Of a DNA stretch of 64,000 nt, positions 25,569 to 34,755 are shown in pieces. The stretch spans positions 930,001 to 994,000 of the forward strand of contig OY970256.1 of assembly GCA_963715565.1 (NCBI GenBank), given 5' to 3'. The notes under the pieces are model-generated. The model was not told where the DNA came from. It saw only the letters and a list, made by a program, of their open reading frames with translations, and searched no databases. Each line of letters opens with the position of its first letter. The first letter of the stretch is position 1. Made by a program: the position numbers and the translations under genes. Source of the DNA: JACVRN01 sp963715565. Lineage in GTDB: Bacteria; Acidobacteriota; Blastocatellia; Pyrinomonadales; Pyrinomonadaceae.

Positions 25569-27182
25569 TCAGACGACGGCGCGGCGCTCGCGCGAGCCCG
25601 GAATCTGCATTTGATCGCGGTACTTGGCGACGGTGCGGCGCGACAGCTTAATCCCTTCTTTGGCTAAAATCTTGACAACCTGATCATCCGTAATCGGGTT
25701 GTGCGAATCCTCTTCTTCAATCAGCTTCTTGATGCGGAGCTTGATGATGCGGGTCGAGACTTCTTCGCCCTCTTCGTTCATCATGCCCTCTGTAAAGAAG
25801 CGTCGAAGCTCTATGACGCCCTGCGGCGTGTGCGCGTACTTGCGATTGACGACGCGCGAAACCGTGGAGAGGTGCATGCCTATATCTTCGGCAATGTCCT
25901 TGAGCATCATAGGCTTGATGTGCTCCACGCCCTGGTCCAGAAAGTCGCGCTGGCGACGAACGATGGATTCGACCACCTTGTAGATGGTCTGGCGACGGTG
26001 CTCTATGTTACGCAGGAGGTCAACGGCAGAGCGCATCTTATCGCGTATGAAGTCGCGTTCTTCCTTGGTCGTCGCGGGGCGGCTCAGCATTTGTTGATAA
26101 GTAGGATTGATGCGCAGGCGCGGGCTGCCGTCGTCGGCAAAGTAGATGATGTAGCCGCCCAGCTCATCCATATCATCAACCAGCTCGTTGACCTTCTCGA
26201 TATAGATTTCCGGCGTAATCAGCACGGGCTCGTCCGAGCTGTAACGACGCCCCGGATAGGGGTCGAGCGTGCGTATCACCTGAAGCTCTGCGAGGAGGTC
26301 TTCGACCGAAACGTTAATCTGCTTTGAGAGATTCGGAAGCTTGTGCTGTTGTAAATCCTGTAGATGGTCCTGAATCAAACTGGCGGCAAGACGATTCGCG
26401 TCGCCCTGCGCCTCCAACTGCACCAGCAGGCACTCGCGCACGTCGCGCGCTCCGCACCCGACGGGCTCAAGCCGCATTACGGCCTGACGCGCCTGCTCGA
26501 CCAACTCTTCCGTCCACCCCTCGCCCATCGCCGCGACCTCTTCATTGGTCGCATTAAGTCGCCCGTCGGCATCCAGATTTCCAATCACGCAGAGCGCGGC
26601 TTCGCACACTTCGCCCTCAATCGGGTTCATGTGGAGCTGCCATTCGAGATGCTCCGCGAGCGAGGGCGGGCGCGTCAAAAATTGCTCGAAGGTCGGCGCA
26701 TCCTCTTTGTACTCGAACTCCTGCGTCTTGTAGCCGGGGTCCAGATAATCCTGAAACTCGCGCCCGAAATCTATCTCCTCAAAGGAGTCGCGCGATTCAA
26801 GGTCTGAGCCGAACTCTTCTTCGCCCGCCGAAGCCCCTTCGTCGCCCGTGCCCACGGCTTCGGTCGCGCCTTCGACGTAGGTGGCTGCCATCTCGGCATC
26901 GCCAGCGCCGTTAGCGGAAGCCGAAGCGCTGCCCATTGTCTCGTCGCCAAAATCGAAAGCGGAGGAAGGGTCTGCGCTGGCCTGTTGGTCCAGAATCTTC
27001 TCGGCCAGCTCCTGAATCTCTTCCTGAGACTGCACCTCTTCGAGCACAGGATTTTCCAGAAGCTGCTGCTGAATGAGGTCTGTTAATTCCAGAGAAGTCA
27101 TTTGCAGCATCTCTATGCGCTGTCGCAACTGCGGCGTCAGAACGAGGCGCTGCGAAAGATTGGTAGTGAGCTTAACGGACAT
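25569..27182 (-). CDS. rpoN: RNA polymerase sigma-54 factor
   Basis: 537 residues. Region I is glutamine/leucine-rich (LVLTPQLRQRIEMLQMTSLELTDLIQQQL, quoted here as LVLTPQLRQRI then EMLQMTSLELT). An acidic region II covers about residues 60-155. The core-binding and helix-turn-helix region (DIAEDIGMHLSTVSRVVNRKY) precedes the C-terminal RpoN box SRRTVAKYRD, close to the canonical ARRTVAKYRE. It needs NtrC-type activators such as that at 3782-5218. It follows lptB and precedes hpf, the usual lpt-rpoN-hpf order. Confidence 0.97.
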   Translation of the reverse strand: MSVKLTTNLSQRLVLTPQLRQRIEMLQMTSLELTDLIQQQLLENPVLEEVQSQEEIQELAEKILDQQASADPSSAFDFGDETMGSASASANGAGDAEMAATYVEGATEAVGTGDEGASAGEEEFGSDLESRDSFEEIDFGREFQDYLDPGYKTQEFEYKEDAPTFEQFLTRPPSLAEHLEWQLHMNPIEGEVCEAALCVIGNLDADGRLNATNEEVAAMGEGWTEELVEQARQAVMRLEPVGCGARDVRECLLVQLEAQGDANRLAASLIQDHLQDLQQHKLPNLSKQINVSVEDLLAELQVIRTLDPYPGRRYSSDEPVLITPEIYIEKVNELVDDMDELGGYIIYFADDGSPRLRINPTYQQMLSRPATTKEERDFIRDKMRSAVDLLRNIEHRRQTIYKVVESIVRRQRDFLDQGVEHIKPMMLKDIAEDIGMHLSTVSRVVNRKYAHTPQGVIELRRFFTEGMMNEEGEEVSTRIIKLRIKKLIEEEDSHNPITDDQVVKILAKEGIKLSRRTVAKYRDQMQIPGSRERRAVV

Positions 27183-27246
27183 ACCTTGATCTGGATAGTT
27201 CGATAATATCTTCGAGTAAATTTTGGTCGCTTGTGTACCGGGAGAG

Positions 27247-27276
27247 ATTATAACCGAAATCCGTGCCCGCCGTCAG
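27247..27276 (-). promoter_or_regulatory. Possible sigma-70 promoter before rpoN
   Basis: On the minus strand CTGACG (27271-27276) is separated by 18 nt from a perfect TATAAT (27247-27252), giving a leader of about 60 nt before the rpoN start. The remainder of the 27183-27399 gap is GC-rich with no gene seen. Confidence 0.35.
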
Positions 27277-27399
27277 TAATCCGCTCGCGGCGTGGAAAAA
27301 TTTTCCGGGACGGCGCTGGCCGCCTCCACACGGTTAGATGAATATAATGTGTGATTTTGCTGGCCGGGGGCCAAGGCAGGCGGAAAAATTCTATTTTCC

Positions 27400-28227
27400 T
27401 TACATGCGGAATTTTTCCCCCAGATAGAGACGACGCACTTCCGGGTCTTCCGTCAAATCGCGCGGCGCACCCGAGCGGAAGATGCGGCCTTCGGCCATGA
27501 TGTAGGCACGCTCCGTCACGCCCAGAGTCTCGCGCACGTTGTGGTCCGTGATTAAAATCCCTATGCCGCGATCCCTCAGATAAAGAATCACGTTCTGGAT
27601 GTCGTCCACGGCCTTCGGATCAATTCCGGCGAAAGGCTCGTCGAGCAGGATAAACTGCGGTTCGGTGGCAAGCGCGCGAGCAATCTCCGTACGGCGTCGC
27701 TCTCCGCCCGACAGGGCATCGCCGCGCGTGTGGCGCACATGGGCAATGCCGAACTCTTCCAACAACTCTTCGAGCCGTTTGTATCTTTCGCGGCGGCGCA
27801 AGCCCATCGTCTCCAACACGGCGAGAATATTTTCCGCCGCCGTCATCTTGCGAAAGACCGACGGCTCCTGCGGCAAGTAGCCTAGCCCCAGGCGCGCGCG
27901 CAGGTACATAGGAAGCTTGGTTACCTCACGCTCGCCCAAACGAATCGTCCCACGGTCGGGCCGTTCCAAACCCGTAATCATGTAAAAGGTCGTCGTCTTG
28001 CCCGCACCGTTCGCCCCCAAGAGTCCTACAACTTCGCCCTGCTCTACATGCAGGCTCACGCCATCCACCACCCGACGGCGACCATAAGTTTTCTGTAAAT
28101 TAGACGCAGCCAGCGCCGACGCGGAAGGAGCAACGGAGGCACGCCCGCCCGCACGAGTTTGTTGAAGAGGCTGCTCCTCTTCCTTCTTACTCTCCAAAGC
28201 TGTGAACTCTTCCGCTTGCGTGCTCAT
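27400..28227 (-). CDS. lptB: LPS export ABC transporter ATP-binding protein
   Basis: 275 residues. After a polar N-terminal extension of about 38 residues comes a complete ABC ATPase: Walker A GANGAGKTT, Q-loop GYLPQEPSVFRK, signature LSGGERRRTEIARALA, Walker B FILLDEPFAGIDP and switch His in LITDHNVRETL. The YLPQEPSVFRK and FAGIDPKAV sequences are typical of LptB rather than other ABC proteins. It powers extraction of LPS with LptFG, which are not in this window. The N-terminal extension is unusual. Confidence 0.94.
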   Translation of the reverse strand: MSTQAEEFTALESKKEEEQPLQQTRAGGRASVAPSASALAASNLQKTYGRRRVVDGVSLHVEQGEVVGLLGANGAGKTTTFYMITGLERPDRGTIRLGEREVTKLPMYLRARLGLGYLPQEPSVFRKMTAAENILAVLETMGLRRRERYKRLEELLEEFGIAHVRHTRGDALSGGERRRTEIARALATEPQFILLDEPFAGIDPKAVDDIQNVILYLRDRGIGILITDHNVRETLGVTERAYIMAEGRIFRSGAPRDLTEDPEVRRLYLGEKFRM

Positions 28228-28260
28228 CAGTCAATATAGAAGATAAAAAGCTTGTTCCCC

Positions 28261-28662
28261 TTACCTGATGAAAGTAATCGAGCAAGCGCTTCTTGCTGCG
28301 ACGGGGTCAAATTCCGTATGGTCGGATGTCAATACTGTACCCCCAACCATTTTTGTTAAAGTTATAGCAAAGCAGTCCGGGATTGAAATTCCGCCTCCGG
28401 CTTTTAGCTTGCCCACTTCTTTCCAGAAGGTCTCGTCAAAATCATTGCGCTCGACAACACCAAGTGCCCTTAAATCTTCGATAGCGTTTTCAGCATCCCT
28501 CTCTCCGCTATCCCGGTGGAAGATGTAATAAACTTCGCAGAGGTTAATCGCGTGAGCGAGGCACTGACTTTCTGTGTCTAGTAGAGCAGCTTCAACCACA
28601 TCTGCGCCCGGCTCGTCGCGTAGAAAAGCGAGCATCGCGGAAGCATCCAGCACGTAAATCAT
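28261..28662 (-). CDS. PIN-domain ribonuclease toxin (VapC-like)
   Basis: 133 residues of PIN fold with the expected acidic residues: Asp6 in VLDASAMLAFL, Glu in INLCEVYYIF, Asp in IPDCFAITL and Asp in TSDHTEFD. VapC toxins cleave specific tRNA or rRNA sites. The ATG overlaps the stop of the gene just upstream by ATGA, the usual antitoxin-toxin coupling. The pair lies between the LptC/LptA-like gene and lptB. Confidence 0.88.
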   Translation of the reverse strand: MIYVLDASAMLAFLRDEPGADVVEAALLDTESQCLAHAINLCEVYYIFHRDSGERDAENAIEDLRALGVVERNDFDETFWKEVGKLKAGGGISIPDCFAITLTKMVGGTVLTSDHTEFDPVAARSACSITFIR

Positions 28663-28994
28663 CTGTGGCGGTCTTCCATCTTAATCTCTTCTTGCTTGAG
28701 TTGAGCGAATCTTTCGCTACTGGTTCGGATGTGCGCGTATTTGCCTCGAATGCTACGCGCAAGGCTCTCACGCTCTGAGGGGAGTAATACTAATAATTCT
28801 ATTTCGAGCAATCGGCGTGCGCTCTGCAACTCATCTGGTTTGAGCGTTTGCATCTTTTTCCATAGAGATATTATCTTCTTTGTCCTTATCTGCAACTGTT
28901 CGAGACGTTCTAACAATTCGACGAGCTGTTGCTGATCTTCAGGCGGAAGGGCTTTAGCTTCTGCTATGACTTCCTTAACAGTTATCTTCGCCAT
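28659..28994 (-). CDS. Putative antitoxin of the PIN toxin
   Basis: A 111-residue, highly charged, mostly helical protein (KEVIAEAKALPPEDQQQLVELLERLEQ) without an obvious DNA-binding ribbon-helix-helix or AbrB motif. Its role is inferred from ATGA coupling to a PIN toxin and from size. The ALPPEDQQQLVELLERL segment resembles helices of DUF2281/VapB-type antitoxins. The C-terminus (FAQLKQEEIKMEDRHR) may be the toxin-wrapping tail. Confidence 0.6.
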   Translation of the reverse strand: MAKITVKEVIAEAKALPPEDQQQLVELLERLEQLQIRTKKIISLWKKMQTLKPDELQSARRLLEIELLVLLPSERESLARSIRGKYAHIRTSSERFAQLKQEEIKMEDRHR

Positions 28995-29010
28995 AATCAG
29001 ATACCTGTGC

Positions 29011-31320
29011 TTACTGCTTTTTAATCGGGTGCTTGGAGCGCACGCGACCCGTTGATTGTGCGCCGCGAGGGTCGTCTACGACAACTGTACTCTCGCGTAG
29101 ATAGACAGTCAAACGACCCCCTTCGGAGCTTCCCTTCTCCGCATCTTCGACGCGCGCGGGGTTGCCCTTGAGCACTACGGACTCGTCGGCCACAGTGTAT
29201 TGCGCCCAATCGGCAGTGCCGCGACGGCCCGGTTGCGTTAAGACTACGTTGCGCTGCGCGATGGTCTTCTCGACGTCGTTGGTGTCTTTCAAAAGATAGA
29301 CGTCCGTGACGGCGCTCGTGATGCGCTCGGTTCCCTGTTTGACGTCAACGTTGCCTTCGTAATGCACGACGCGGTCCGAGTCCGAATACCACATGCGGTC
29401 GGCGGTCGCGAAGACGGGCACGACGGAGCGGCTGCCGTCCTTCTCCTTGCGTCGCACTTGATAGAGCGCGCTTTGAACATTCGTGTCGGCTTCCATACGA
29501 CGATTTTCACGATAGAGCGTGATGCGTTCGCCGCGCACGAAGTTGTCGTCCTGCCACGTGCGCGCGTTGCCTGTGTAGACGGCGACGCCCGTGGTGTGTC
29601 TAAACTCGGCGCGCTCGGCGGTGATGTAGACGGGGCTTTTGACCTTCTGGAAAGGCGTTGCGCCGCCCGTCTGTTCCTGGCTGTAGTAAGTCGTAGCTAC
29701 TTTGCCTCGACTATAGGAGATGTCTGAGCGCGTGTCCGAATCAATCTCCAGAGCCTTGGTGCGCGCGCGGGAATCCCAGACCGTGGGGTCGCCGCCGCGA
29801 AGGCGTATGGTCTCGTCCGAGGCTGTGTAAGTCCCGTTGGCAGAGCGACCGTTGCGGTCACGCTCGTTGAATTTCATGTCGCCTGCGGCGTCCAGTTGGG
29901 AGACGTCCTGCGTTTCGCGCACGAACGCCGCCGTCATCTTCTCGGAGGTGAGCGTGCGCTGCGCGCGTTCTTCCGTCGGCTGCATGGGGTCAAAGACAGC
30001 TTTGACTCCGCCGGTCGCGTTAAAGGTGCGCGCTAAATTTCCGCTCTCGTAGAAGTCGCCGTCAAAGCGCGGCGCGGTGAGAGTCTTGCGGTCGGCGGTC
30101 GCGCTCGCCTGCGTGGGCTCTATGAAAAGCTCGGCGTTGCCTATGGCTTCGGCGCGTTCAAGGTCTTTGCCCTTTGTGCGCCAGAAGAGGTTGACGGCAT
30201 CCGCCGTGAGACGCTTGTTAGCGGCGCGCGGGTCAGAGGCTTTCGATTTTGGCGCACCCAGAGTCAAAACCGAGCGGCCTTCCGTACGCATCTCTTTGAG
30301 GACGCTGCGGTCGCCTTGCGGCGTGAAATTGACGGTGAGCGTTTGCGCGCCCGTGAGTTGTGCTTCCGAGTCTGCGTTGAGGCTGCGTGCCGTCACGTCC
30401 GCAGTGCCTACGGCGCGCTCCAATTGCTGGTCCGCATCAAGATAAAAATCCATGTCGCGGGCGCGTGCTTCCGCAGCACGGCCTTCGTTCATAGAGCGCA
30501 GGTAAGAGTTGCCGCGTGCTTCTACTTTCTGTAAACGCTTACGCTCGTTGAGACGGGCCGAAAGCAGATCGCCGCTCATGATGTCCGGCCCCTGCTCGGC
30601 GGTTGCGCCGCCCATGAAGACAAGGTGCAGCGTGGTCTCTTCAAAGGAGGCGCGCGCGGCGCGGATGGTCACGGGCTGTGCGCGCGTAGATTGTTTGGCC
30701 GCGCCTTCAGCTTCCGGGTTAACAGTTATCTCGACGTTGCCGCGCAAGGTGAGCGACTTCTCTTTAGCATTGACGGTGGCGCTCGCCGCCTGTCCAACCA
30801 TGTTCTGGCGCGTGAAGGTTAAGAGCGTCGGGGCTTCGGCCACTTCGCTTTTCAAATCGTAGACGACCTGTTCGGATTTAGCTTCAAGGCCGTCGCGCGT
30901 CTGGACAACGACTTCGCCATTGAACTGCAGGCGTCCCTTCTCCTGCTCGAAGATGGCGCGCCGCGCTTTAATCTGGTTGGGCTTATCGCTGCCTTCGGGG
31001 TAAGACTCGATCTGAACTTCTTCCAGCTCGTGATGGCCGTCCGAGAAAGTAATGTCGCGCGCCGCGCGCACCAGCAGGCGAAGACGGTCGCCGTCCATCT
31101 CGCGCCGCTCGTAGCCCTCGACCACGCTCGTCACAGTCTTCGACAGCTCGGGCGCTTCGCCGCGCATGCGAAACGGAATATTGTGGCGCAGCTTGTAATA
31201 CGAAACGACGACAAAGAGCACTCCGACCACGCCGATAGCAAGCGCCAGCACGCGCGTCACGTACGGCAAGCGCGCCCGCAAATCTACAATCGAAACTCTT
31301 CTGCGTCGAATCTCTTGCAT
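29011..31320 (-). CDS. LptC/LptA-like LPS transport protein, fused and enlarged
   Basis: 769 residues. One N-terminal membrane span (about residues 22-44) is followed by an LptC-like periplasmic region (MRGEAPELSKTVTSVVEGYERREMDGDRLRLLVRA, cited as MRGEAPELSKTV and VVEGYERREMDG). A long series of OstA/LptA-type beta-jellyroll segments follows (KARRAIFEQEKGRLQFNGEVVVQTRDG; TLRGNVEITVNPEAEG; MWYSDSDRVVHYEGNVDVKQG; each 20 residues or fewer per key part). Normal LptC and LptA have about 190 residues each. Its position upstream of lptB and rpoN supports a role in the periplasmic LPS bridge. Confidence 0.82.
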   Translation of the reverse strand: MQEIRRRRVSIVDLRARLPYVTRVLALAIGVVGVLFVVVSYYKLRHNIPFRMRGEAPELSKTVTSVVEGYERREMDGDRLRLLVRAARDITFSDGHHELEEVQIESYPEGSDKPNQIKARRAIFEQEKGRLQFNGEVVVQTRDGLEAKSEQVVYDLKSEVAEAPTLLTFTRQNMVGQAASATVNAKEKSLTLRGNVEITVNPEAEGAAKQSTRAQPVTIRAARASFEETTLHLVFMGGATAEQGPDIMSGDLLSARLNERKRLQKVEARGNSYLRSMNEGRAAEARARDMDFYLDADQQLERAVGTADVTARSLNADSEAQLTGAQTLTVNFTPQGDRSVLKEMRTEGRSVLTLGAPKSKASDPRAANKRLTADAVNLFWRTKGKDLERAEAIGNAELFIEPTQASATADRKTLTAPRFDGDFYESGNLARTFNATGGVKAVFDPMQPTEERAQRTLTSEKMTAAFVRETQDVSQLDAAGDMKFNERDRNGRSANGTYTASDETIRLRGGDPTVWDSRARTKALEIDSDTRSDISYSRGKVATTYYSQEQTGGATPFQKVKSPVYITAERAEFRHTTGVAVYTGNARTWQDDNFVRGERITLYRENRRMEADTNVQSALYQVRRKEKDGSRSVVPVFATADRMWYSDSDRVVHYEGNVDVKQGTERITSAVTDVYLLKDTNDVEKTIAQRNVVLTQPGRRGTADWAQYTVADESVVLKGNPARVEDAEKGSSEGGRLTVYLRESTVVVDDPRGAQSTGRVRSKHPIKKQ

Positions 31321-31325
31321 CTTGT

Positions 31326-31400
31326 TCGTGAATCGTGAATCGTAAATCGTAAATAGATAAAAGCGCGTTCGTCTATTTACGATTTACGATTCACGATTTA
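31326..31400. repeat. Heptamer-word palindrome (word GTGAATC/GTAAATC)
   Basis: TCGTGAATCGTGAATCGTAAATC words are on the left with their inversion on the right, and the loop contains AGATAAAAGCGCGTTCGTCT. It encodes the last residues and TGA stop of recJ and reaches to within 6 nt of the LptC/LptA-like start codon. Confidence 0.87.
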
Positions 31401-33121
31401 CCAATCCTTACGTCTTGAACGCATAACTGGAGGCGCGTTTCGCCCTGCCAGGTGTTGAGTTCAAGCGTGTAAGCCATTTCGATGCGCGTGCCATGCGCAA
31501 GCGTTTGCCCGGAAATGAGTTCTTCGGCCCCGCCCCACCAGATTGAGTCGAAAAATTGTCCCGCGCCGCCCGCAACGCGAAATTTCAGGTGACGCTCTTT
31601 AAGGACGCGCGGCTCATTGGCGACACGCAGGTTTCGAGTCATAAAAATCGGTTGGGGATTGGCTGCGCCGAAGGGCTCTAGACGGCGCAGCTCTTCTGCA
31701 AGCGCGAGGGTGATTGATTCGGGCGCAAGCTCGGCATCTATGCGCAAGGCCGGAATTAAATCGTTGCCCTTGAGATGCAGCGCAGCGTGCTCGTTCAAGC
31801 GGCGACGCAGCTCCTCTATGCACTCGCGCTTGATGGTCAATCCGGCGGCGTGCGAATGGCCGCCGAACTGTTCAAAGAGGTCCGCGCATTCGGTCAAACC
31901 GTTTAAGAGATGATAAGCCTCTATGCTGCGCGCGGAGCCGTGGCCCAGTCCTTCTTTATCGAGCGAGATGATGACGCAGGGGCGGTTCAATTTTTCCGCA
32001 ACCTTGGAGGCGGCGATGCCAATCACGCCGCGATGCCAGCCGTCGCCCGCAATCACGGCAACGTGTGTGTGCGCCTCTGTGTCCGCGCTCGTGGCAAGCT
32101 CGTTAAAGGCGCGCTTGATAATCTCGCTCTGCACGGTCTGTCGCTCGCGGTTGCGCATGTCCAGATGTTCCGCTAGACGTTGTGCCTCCTCTTTATCAGC
32201 GGCCTCGAACAGCTCGACCACGGCGCGCGCAGCGTCCATGCGGCCCGCCGCGTTGATGCGTGGGCCGATGCGAAATCCAAGGTCCGTCGCCGTCAGCCCG
32301 CGCCCGTCGCCGCAGCCCGCGATTTCCATCAAAGCGCGCAGGCCCGGATTAGTAGCCTTCGGCAAGTCCGCCAGCCCGAGCGCTACAATAGCTCGATTTT
32401 CACCGACGAGCGGCGCAACGTCCGCGACCGTTCCGATGGCAACCACCTTGAGAAAGCCTTTGACGAGTTGTTCGCGACCGCGCGCGCGAAAGAGCGCATG
32501 CGCGAGCTTGAAGGCCACGCCCACGCCCGCAAGGTTTTTGTCCGGATAGTTGCAGCCCTTCTGATTCGGATTGAGAACGGCAAAGGCTGGCGGCGCACCT
32601 TCCTCGTCATCCGGCAGGTGATGGTCTGTAACGATGACGTCCAGGCCATTTGCCTCGGCCCAGCGCAGCGGCGCGTGCGAGCGTATGCCGCAATCCACGC
32701 TGATGACGATTTTGTAATCTTCGTCGCGGGCCTTTTCCAGCGCGGCCTGATTAATACCGTAGCCTTCCGTGAAGCGATGCGGAACGTGAAAGCCCGTCGT
32801 CGCGCCGAGCAGTTGAAGCGCACGGCGCAGGACTACAGTCCCCGTCGTACCATCGACATCATAATCGCCGTAGACGAGAATCTTTTCGCCCGCGTCAATC
32901 GCGCCTAGGATGCGCCCGACCGCCGCTTCCATGCCCAGCATCAGGAGGGGATCGTGTAACTGGTCAAACGAAGGATAGAGAAATTTCCGCGCGGACTCTT
33001 CCGTGTCATATCCGCGCGCAATGAGCAAGGAAGCAAGCACGGGCGAGGTCTGGAGAGCACGCGCCAGTTGTCCAACGCGCCCCACGTCCTGCTCGTTCAT
33101 GATCCATCGCTTCACGCTCAT
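31391..33121 (-). CDS. recJ: Single-stranded-DNA-specific exonuclease RecJ
   Basis: 576 residues with DHH motifs: LVYGDYDVDGTTGT (motif I, about residue 101), SVDCGIRS (II), VTDHHLP (III), NPNQKGCNYP, and the DHHA1 part with GGHSHAAGLTI. RecJ degrades 5'-ended single-stranded DNA in RecF-pathway and mismatch repair. The length matches the family. The stop lies inside the palindrome that separates it from the LptC/LptA-like gene. Confidence 0.96.
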   Translation of the reverse strand: MSVKRWIMNEQDVGRVGQLARALQTSPVLASLLIARGYDTEESARKFLYPSFDQLHDPLLMLGMEAAVGRILGAIDAGEKILVYGDYDVDGTTGTVVLRRALQLLGATTGFHVPHRFTEGYGINQAALEKARDEDYKIVISVDCGIRSHAPLRWAEANGLDVIVTDHHLPDDEEGAPPAFAVLNPNQKGCNYPDKNLAGVGVAFKLAHALFRARGREQLVKGFLKVVAIGTVADVAPLVGENRAIVALGLADLPKATNPGLRALMEIAGCGDGRGLTATDLGFRIGPRINAAGRMDAARAVVELFEAADKEEAQRLAEHLDMRNRERQTVQSEIIKRAFNELATSADTEAHTHVAVIAGDGWHRGVIGIAASKVAEKLNRPCVIISLDKEGLGHGSARSIEAYHLLNGLTECADLFEQFGGHSHAAGLTIKRECIEELRRRLNEHAALHLKGNDLIPALRIDAELAPESITLALAEELRRLEPFGAANPQPIFMTRNLRVANEPRVLKERHLKFRVAGGAGQFFDSIWWGGAEELISGQTLAHGTRIEMAYTLELNTWQGETRLQLCVQDVRIGKS

Positions 33122-33122
33122 A

Positions 33123-33218
33123 AAAAATGCAATGCGAAATGCAGAATGCAGAATGCAGAATGAAAAGAAAGAGCTTCTTTAATTCATCACTTTGCACTTT
33201 GCCTTTTGCATTGCTTTT
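33123..33218. repeat. Degenerate heptamer-word palindrome (word GCAGAAT)
   Basis: Three tandem GCAGAAT words lie on the left. The right side carries the diverged inverse (TTTGCACTTTGCC, TTGCATTGC). The loop AAAAGAAAGAGCTTCTTTAA resembles that of the 3667 element. The arms no longer match perfectly, perhaps an older or recombined copy. Confidence 0.75.
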
Positions 33219-33543
33219 AGTCCGCGAACCAGCCGTTGGGTTCGAGCAGCTTGATGCCGATGCGTTGCTTGCCGTCGGTTTCGTCGGTCCAGACGCCGTT
33301 GACTTCGGCTTCAAGGCGACGGCCAAAGGGGGGCGTCAGTCTTACTTGCGCGCCCACGGCCAGGGGAGCGTCTGTGATGAGGGTTGCGCCGCCACGGCTC
33401 ACCTTGACGGCTGCGGCCTGCACTTTAAAAGGCGTGCCGTCGTCGGCGCGGCCTTCGAGTTCGACCGTGAAGTCTACGGGCACGCGCGGGCTGCGCGGGC
33501 GTTGTGATGGAACTGATTTGTCGGGTCTCGTTTCTTCACTCAT
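33217..33543 (-). CDS. PilZ-domain protein
   Basis: A 108-residue single PilZ domain: an RSPRVPVDFTVELEG start (the RxxxR-like c-di-GMP loop is present as R-SP-R), VSRGGATLITDAPLAVGAQVRL and a terminal IGIKLLEPNGW. It may bind c-di-GMP, which the HD-GYP protein at 46673-48541 could degrade. It follows uppP by 7 nt and is probably co-transcribed with it. Confidence 0.85.
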   Translation of the reverse strand: MSEETRPDKSVPSQRPRSPRVPVDFTVELEGRADDGTPFKVQAAAVKVSRGGATLITDAPLAVGAQVRLTPPFGRRLEAEVNGVWTDETDGKQRIGIKLLEPNGWFAD

Positions 33544-33550
33544 TTGAGGC

Positions 33551-34633
33551 TTACCGCCCTCTCTTTCGTCTGGGTCGTCTGGAGGAGGGGCGATTAAAGT
33601 TTACAGTATCTTCGGGATTCTTGTTAGTCTCAGACCCGGCCTCTGGCAAAGGCCCGGCTGGTTTTTGCTCGGCGGGAGCGCTCGCGGGCGTCGGTGTCGG
33701 CGATGGCTGGGGCGAGGCTGCCGTTCCGTAGTAAGGGCTGACCATGCCCGTAAACAGCAGGCCGAAGATTAAAAATCCGACTATCAGGCGATAGCCTATA
33801 AAGATGCCTGTGGTGTGCGTGCGCAGGAATCTGAGCAGGAACCAGATGGAAAGATAGCCTACGATGCCGGAAACGATTGTCGCGACCGCGAGCGAAACGA
33901 AGCTCCCCGGCGGCAACTTGTCAGCGGCCTCTTTCAGCTCAAGCAGGCCGCTCGCGGCGATGGCCGGGATGGAGAGCAGAAACGAGAAGCGAGCAGCCGT
34001 TTCGCGCGCCTCGCCGACGAATAACCCGGCCATGATGGTCGAGCCCGAACGGCTCGCGCCCGGTATCAGGGCCAGCACTTGCGCGCCGCCCACGGCCAGC
34101 GCGTCCTTCACACCCAGCTCATTCATCTCGCGCCGACGCTGGTACTGGCGGCTTACAAATTCCGCTACGCCCAGCAGGATTGCCACGAAAATCATCATCG
34201 TCGCAATCACCCACAAATTTTTTGTGAACGGACCCTCGATAATCTTCTTGAGCAAGAGCCCGACCGTCGCAATGGGCAAGGAGCCGATGATGATGAGCCA
34301 GCCCAACCACGCTTCGTCCGAGAGCCGCGATTGCCGCTGGCCCATCATCGTCATATCCAGCGCCGCCTCGCTCTTACGCCCGCGCAGGAGCGAGAGATGA
34401 TCGACGACAAAGGCGCGCGCGATTCGCCAGATGTCGCGCGCGAAATAGATGAGCACGGCCAGCAGCGTCCCCAACTGTATGACGGCCATGACGGCAGTGA
34501 ACTGCTCTGCGCTCAGGGTTTGCTCAAGACCGAGGGCGCGGCTCGCCAGCACCAGATGCGCCGTCGAGCTGATGGGAATAAACTCAGTCAGCCCCTGAAC
34601 AATGCCGAGGATAATGGCTTGAAGAATAGACAT
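33551..34633 (-). CDS. uppP: Undecaprenyl-diphosphatase
   Basis: UppP recycles undecaprenyl pyrophosphate for peptidoglycan and polysaccharide synthesis. The BacA motifs are intact: GLTEFIPISSTAHLVL near the N-terminus and PGASRSGSTIMAGLF near residue 200. The core (about 275 residues) is followed by a Pro/Ala-rich, then Arg-rich tail of about 70 residues (ending RRPRRKRGR) that standard UppP lacks. The start ATG directly abuts a GATTTTC-word palindrome. Confidence 0.94.
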   Translation of the reverse strand: MSILQAIILGIVQGLTEFIPISSTAHLVLASRALGLEQTLSAEQFTAVMAVIQLGTLLAVLIYFARDIWRIARAFVVDHLSLLRGRKSEAALDMTMMGQRQSRLSDEAWLGWLIIIGSLPIATVGLLLKKIIEGPFTKNLWVIATMMIFVAILLGVAEFVSRQYQRRREMNELGVKDALAVGGAQVLALIPGASRSGSTIMAGLFVGEARETAARFSFLLSIPAIAASGLLELKEAADKLPPGSFVSLAVATIVSGIVGYLSIWFLLRFLRTHTTGIFIGYRLIVGFLIFGLLFTGMVSPYYGTAASPQPSPTPTPASAPAEQKPAGPLPEAGSETNKNPEDTVNFNRPSSRRPRRKRGR

Positions 34634-34636
34634 GGT

Positions 34637-34751
34637 GATTTTCGATTTTAGATTTGCGATTTTCGATTGGAGAAGGACAAATCAAAGATTTGAAACTAGA
34701 AAATTTTCCATCCTCTTCCAATCGCAAATCTAAAATCGCAAATCGCAAATT
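34637..34751. repeat. Heptamer-word palindrome (word GATTTTC/GATTTGC)
   Basis: The words GATTTTC, GATTTTA, GATTTGC lie on the left and inverse words (GCAAATC, AAAATCG) on the right. The inner part has CCAATCG/CGATTGG. It is the same word family as the element before hemA and is again placed 3 nt from a start codon (uppP). Confidence 0.85.
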
Positions 34752-34755
34752 CCTT

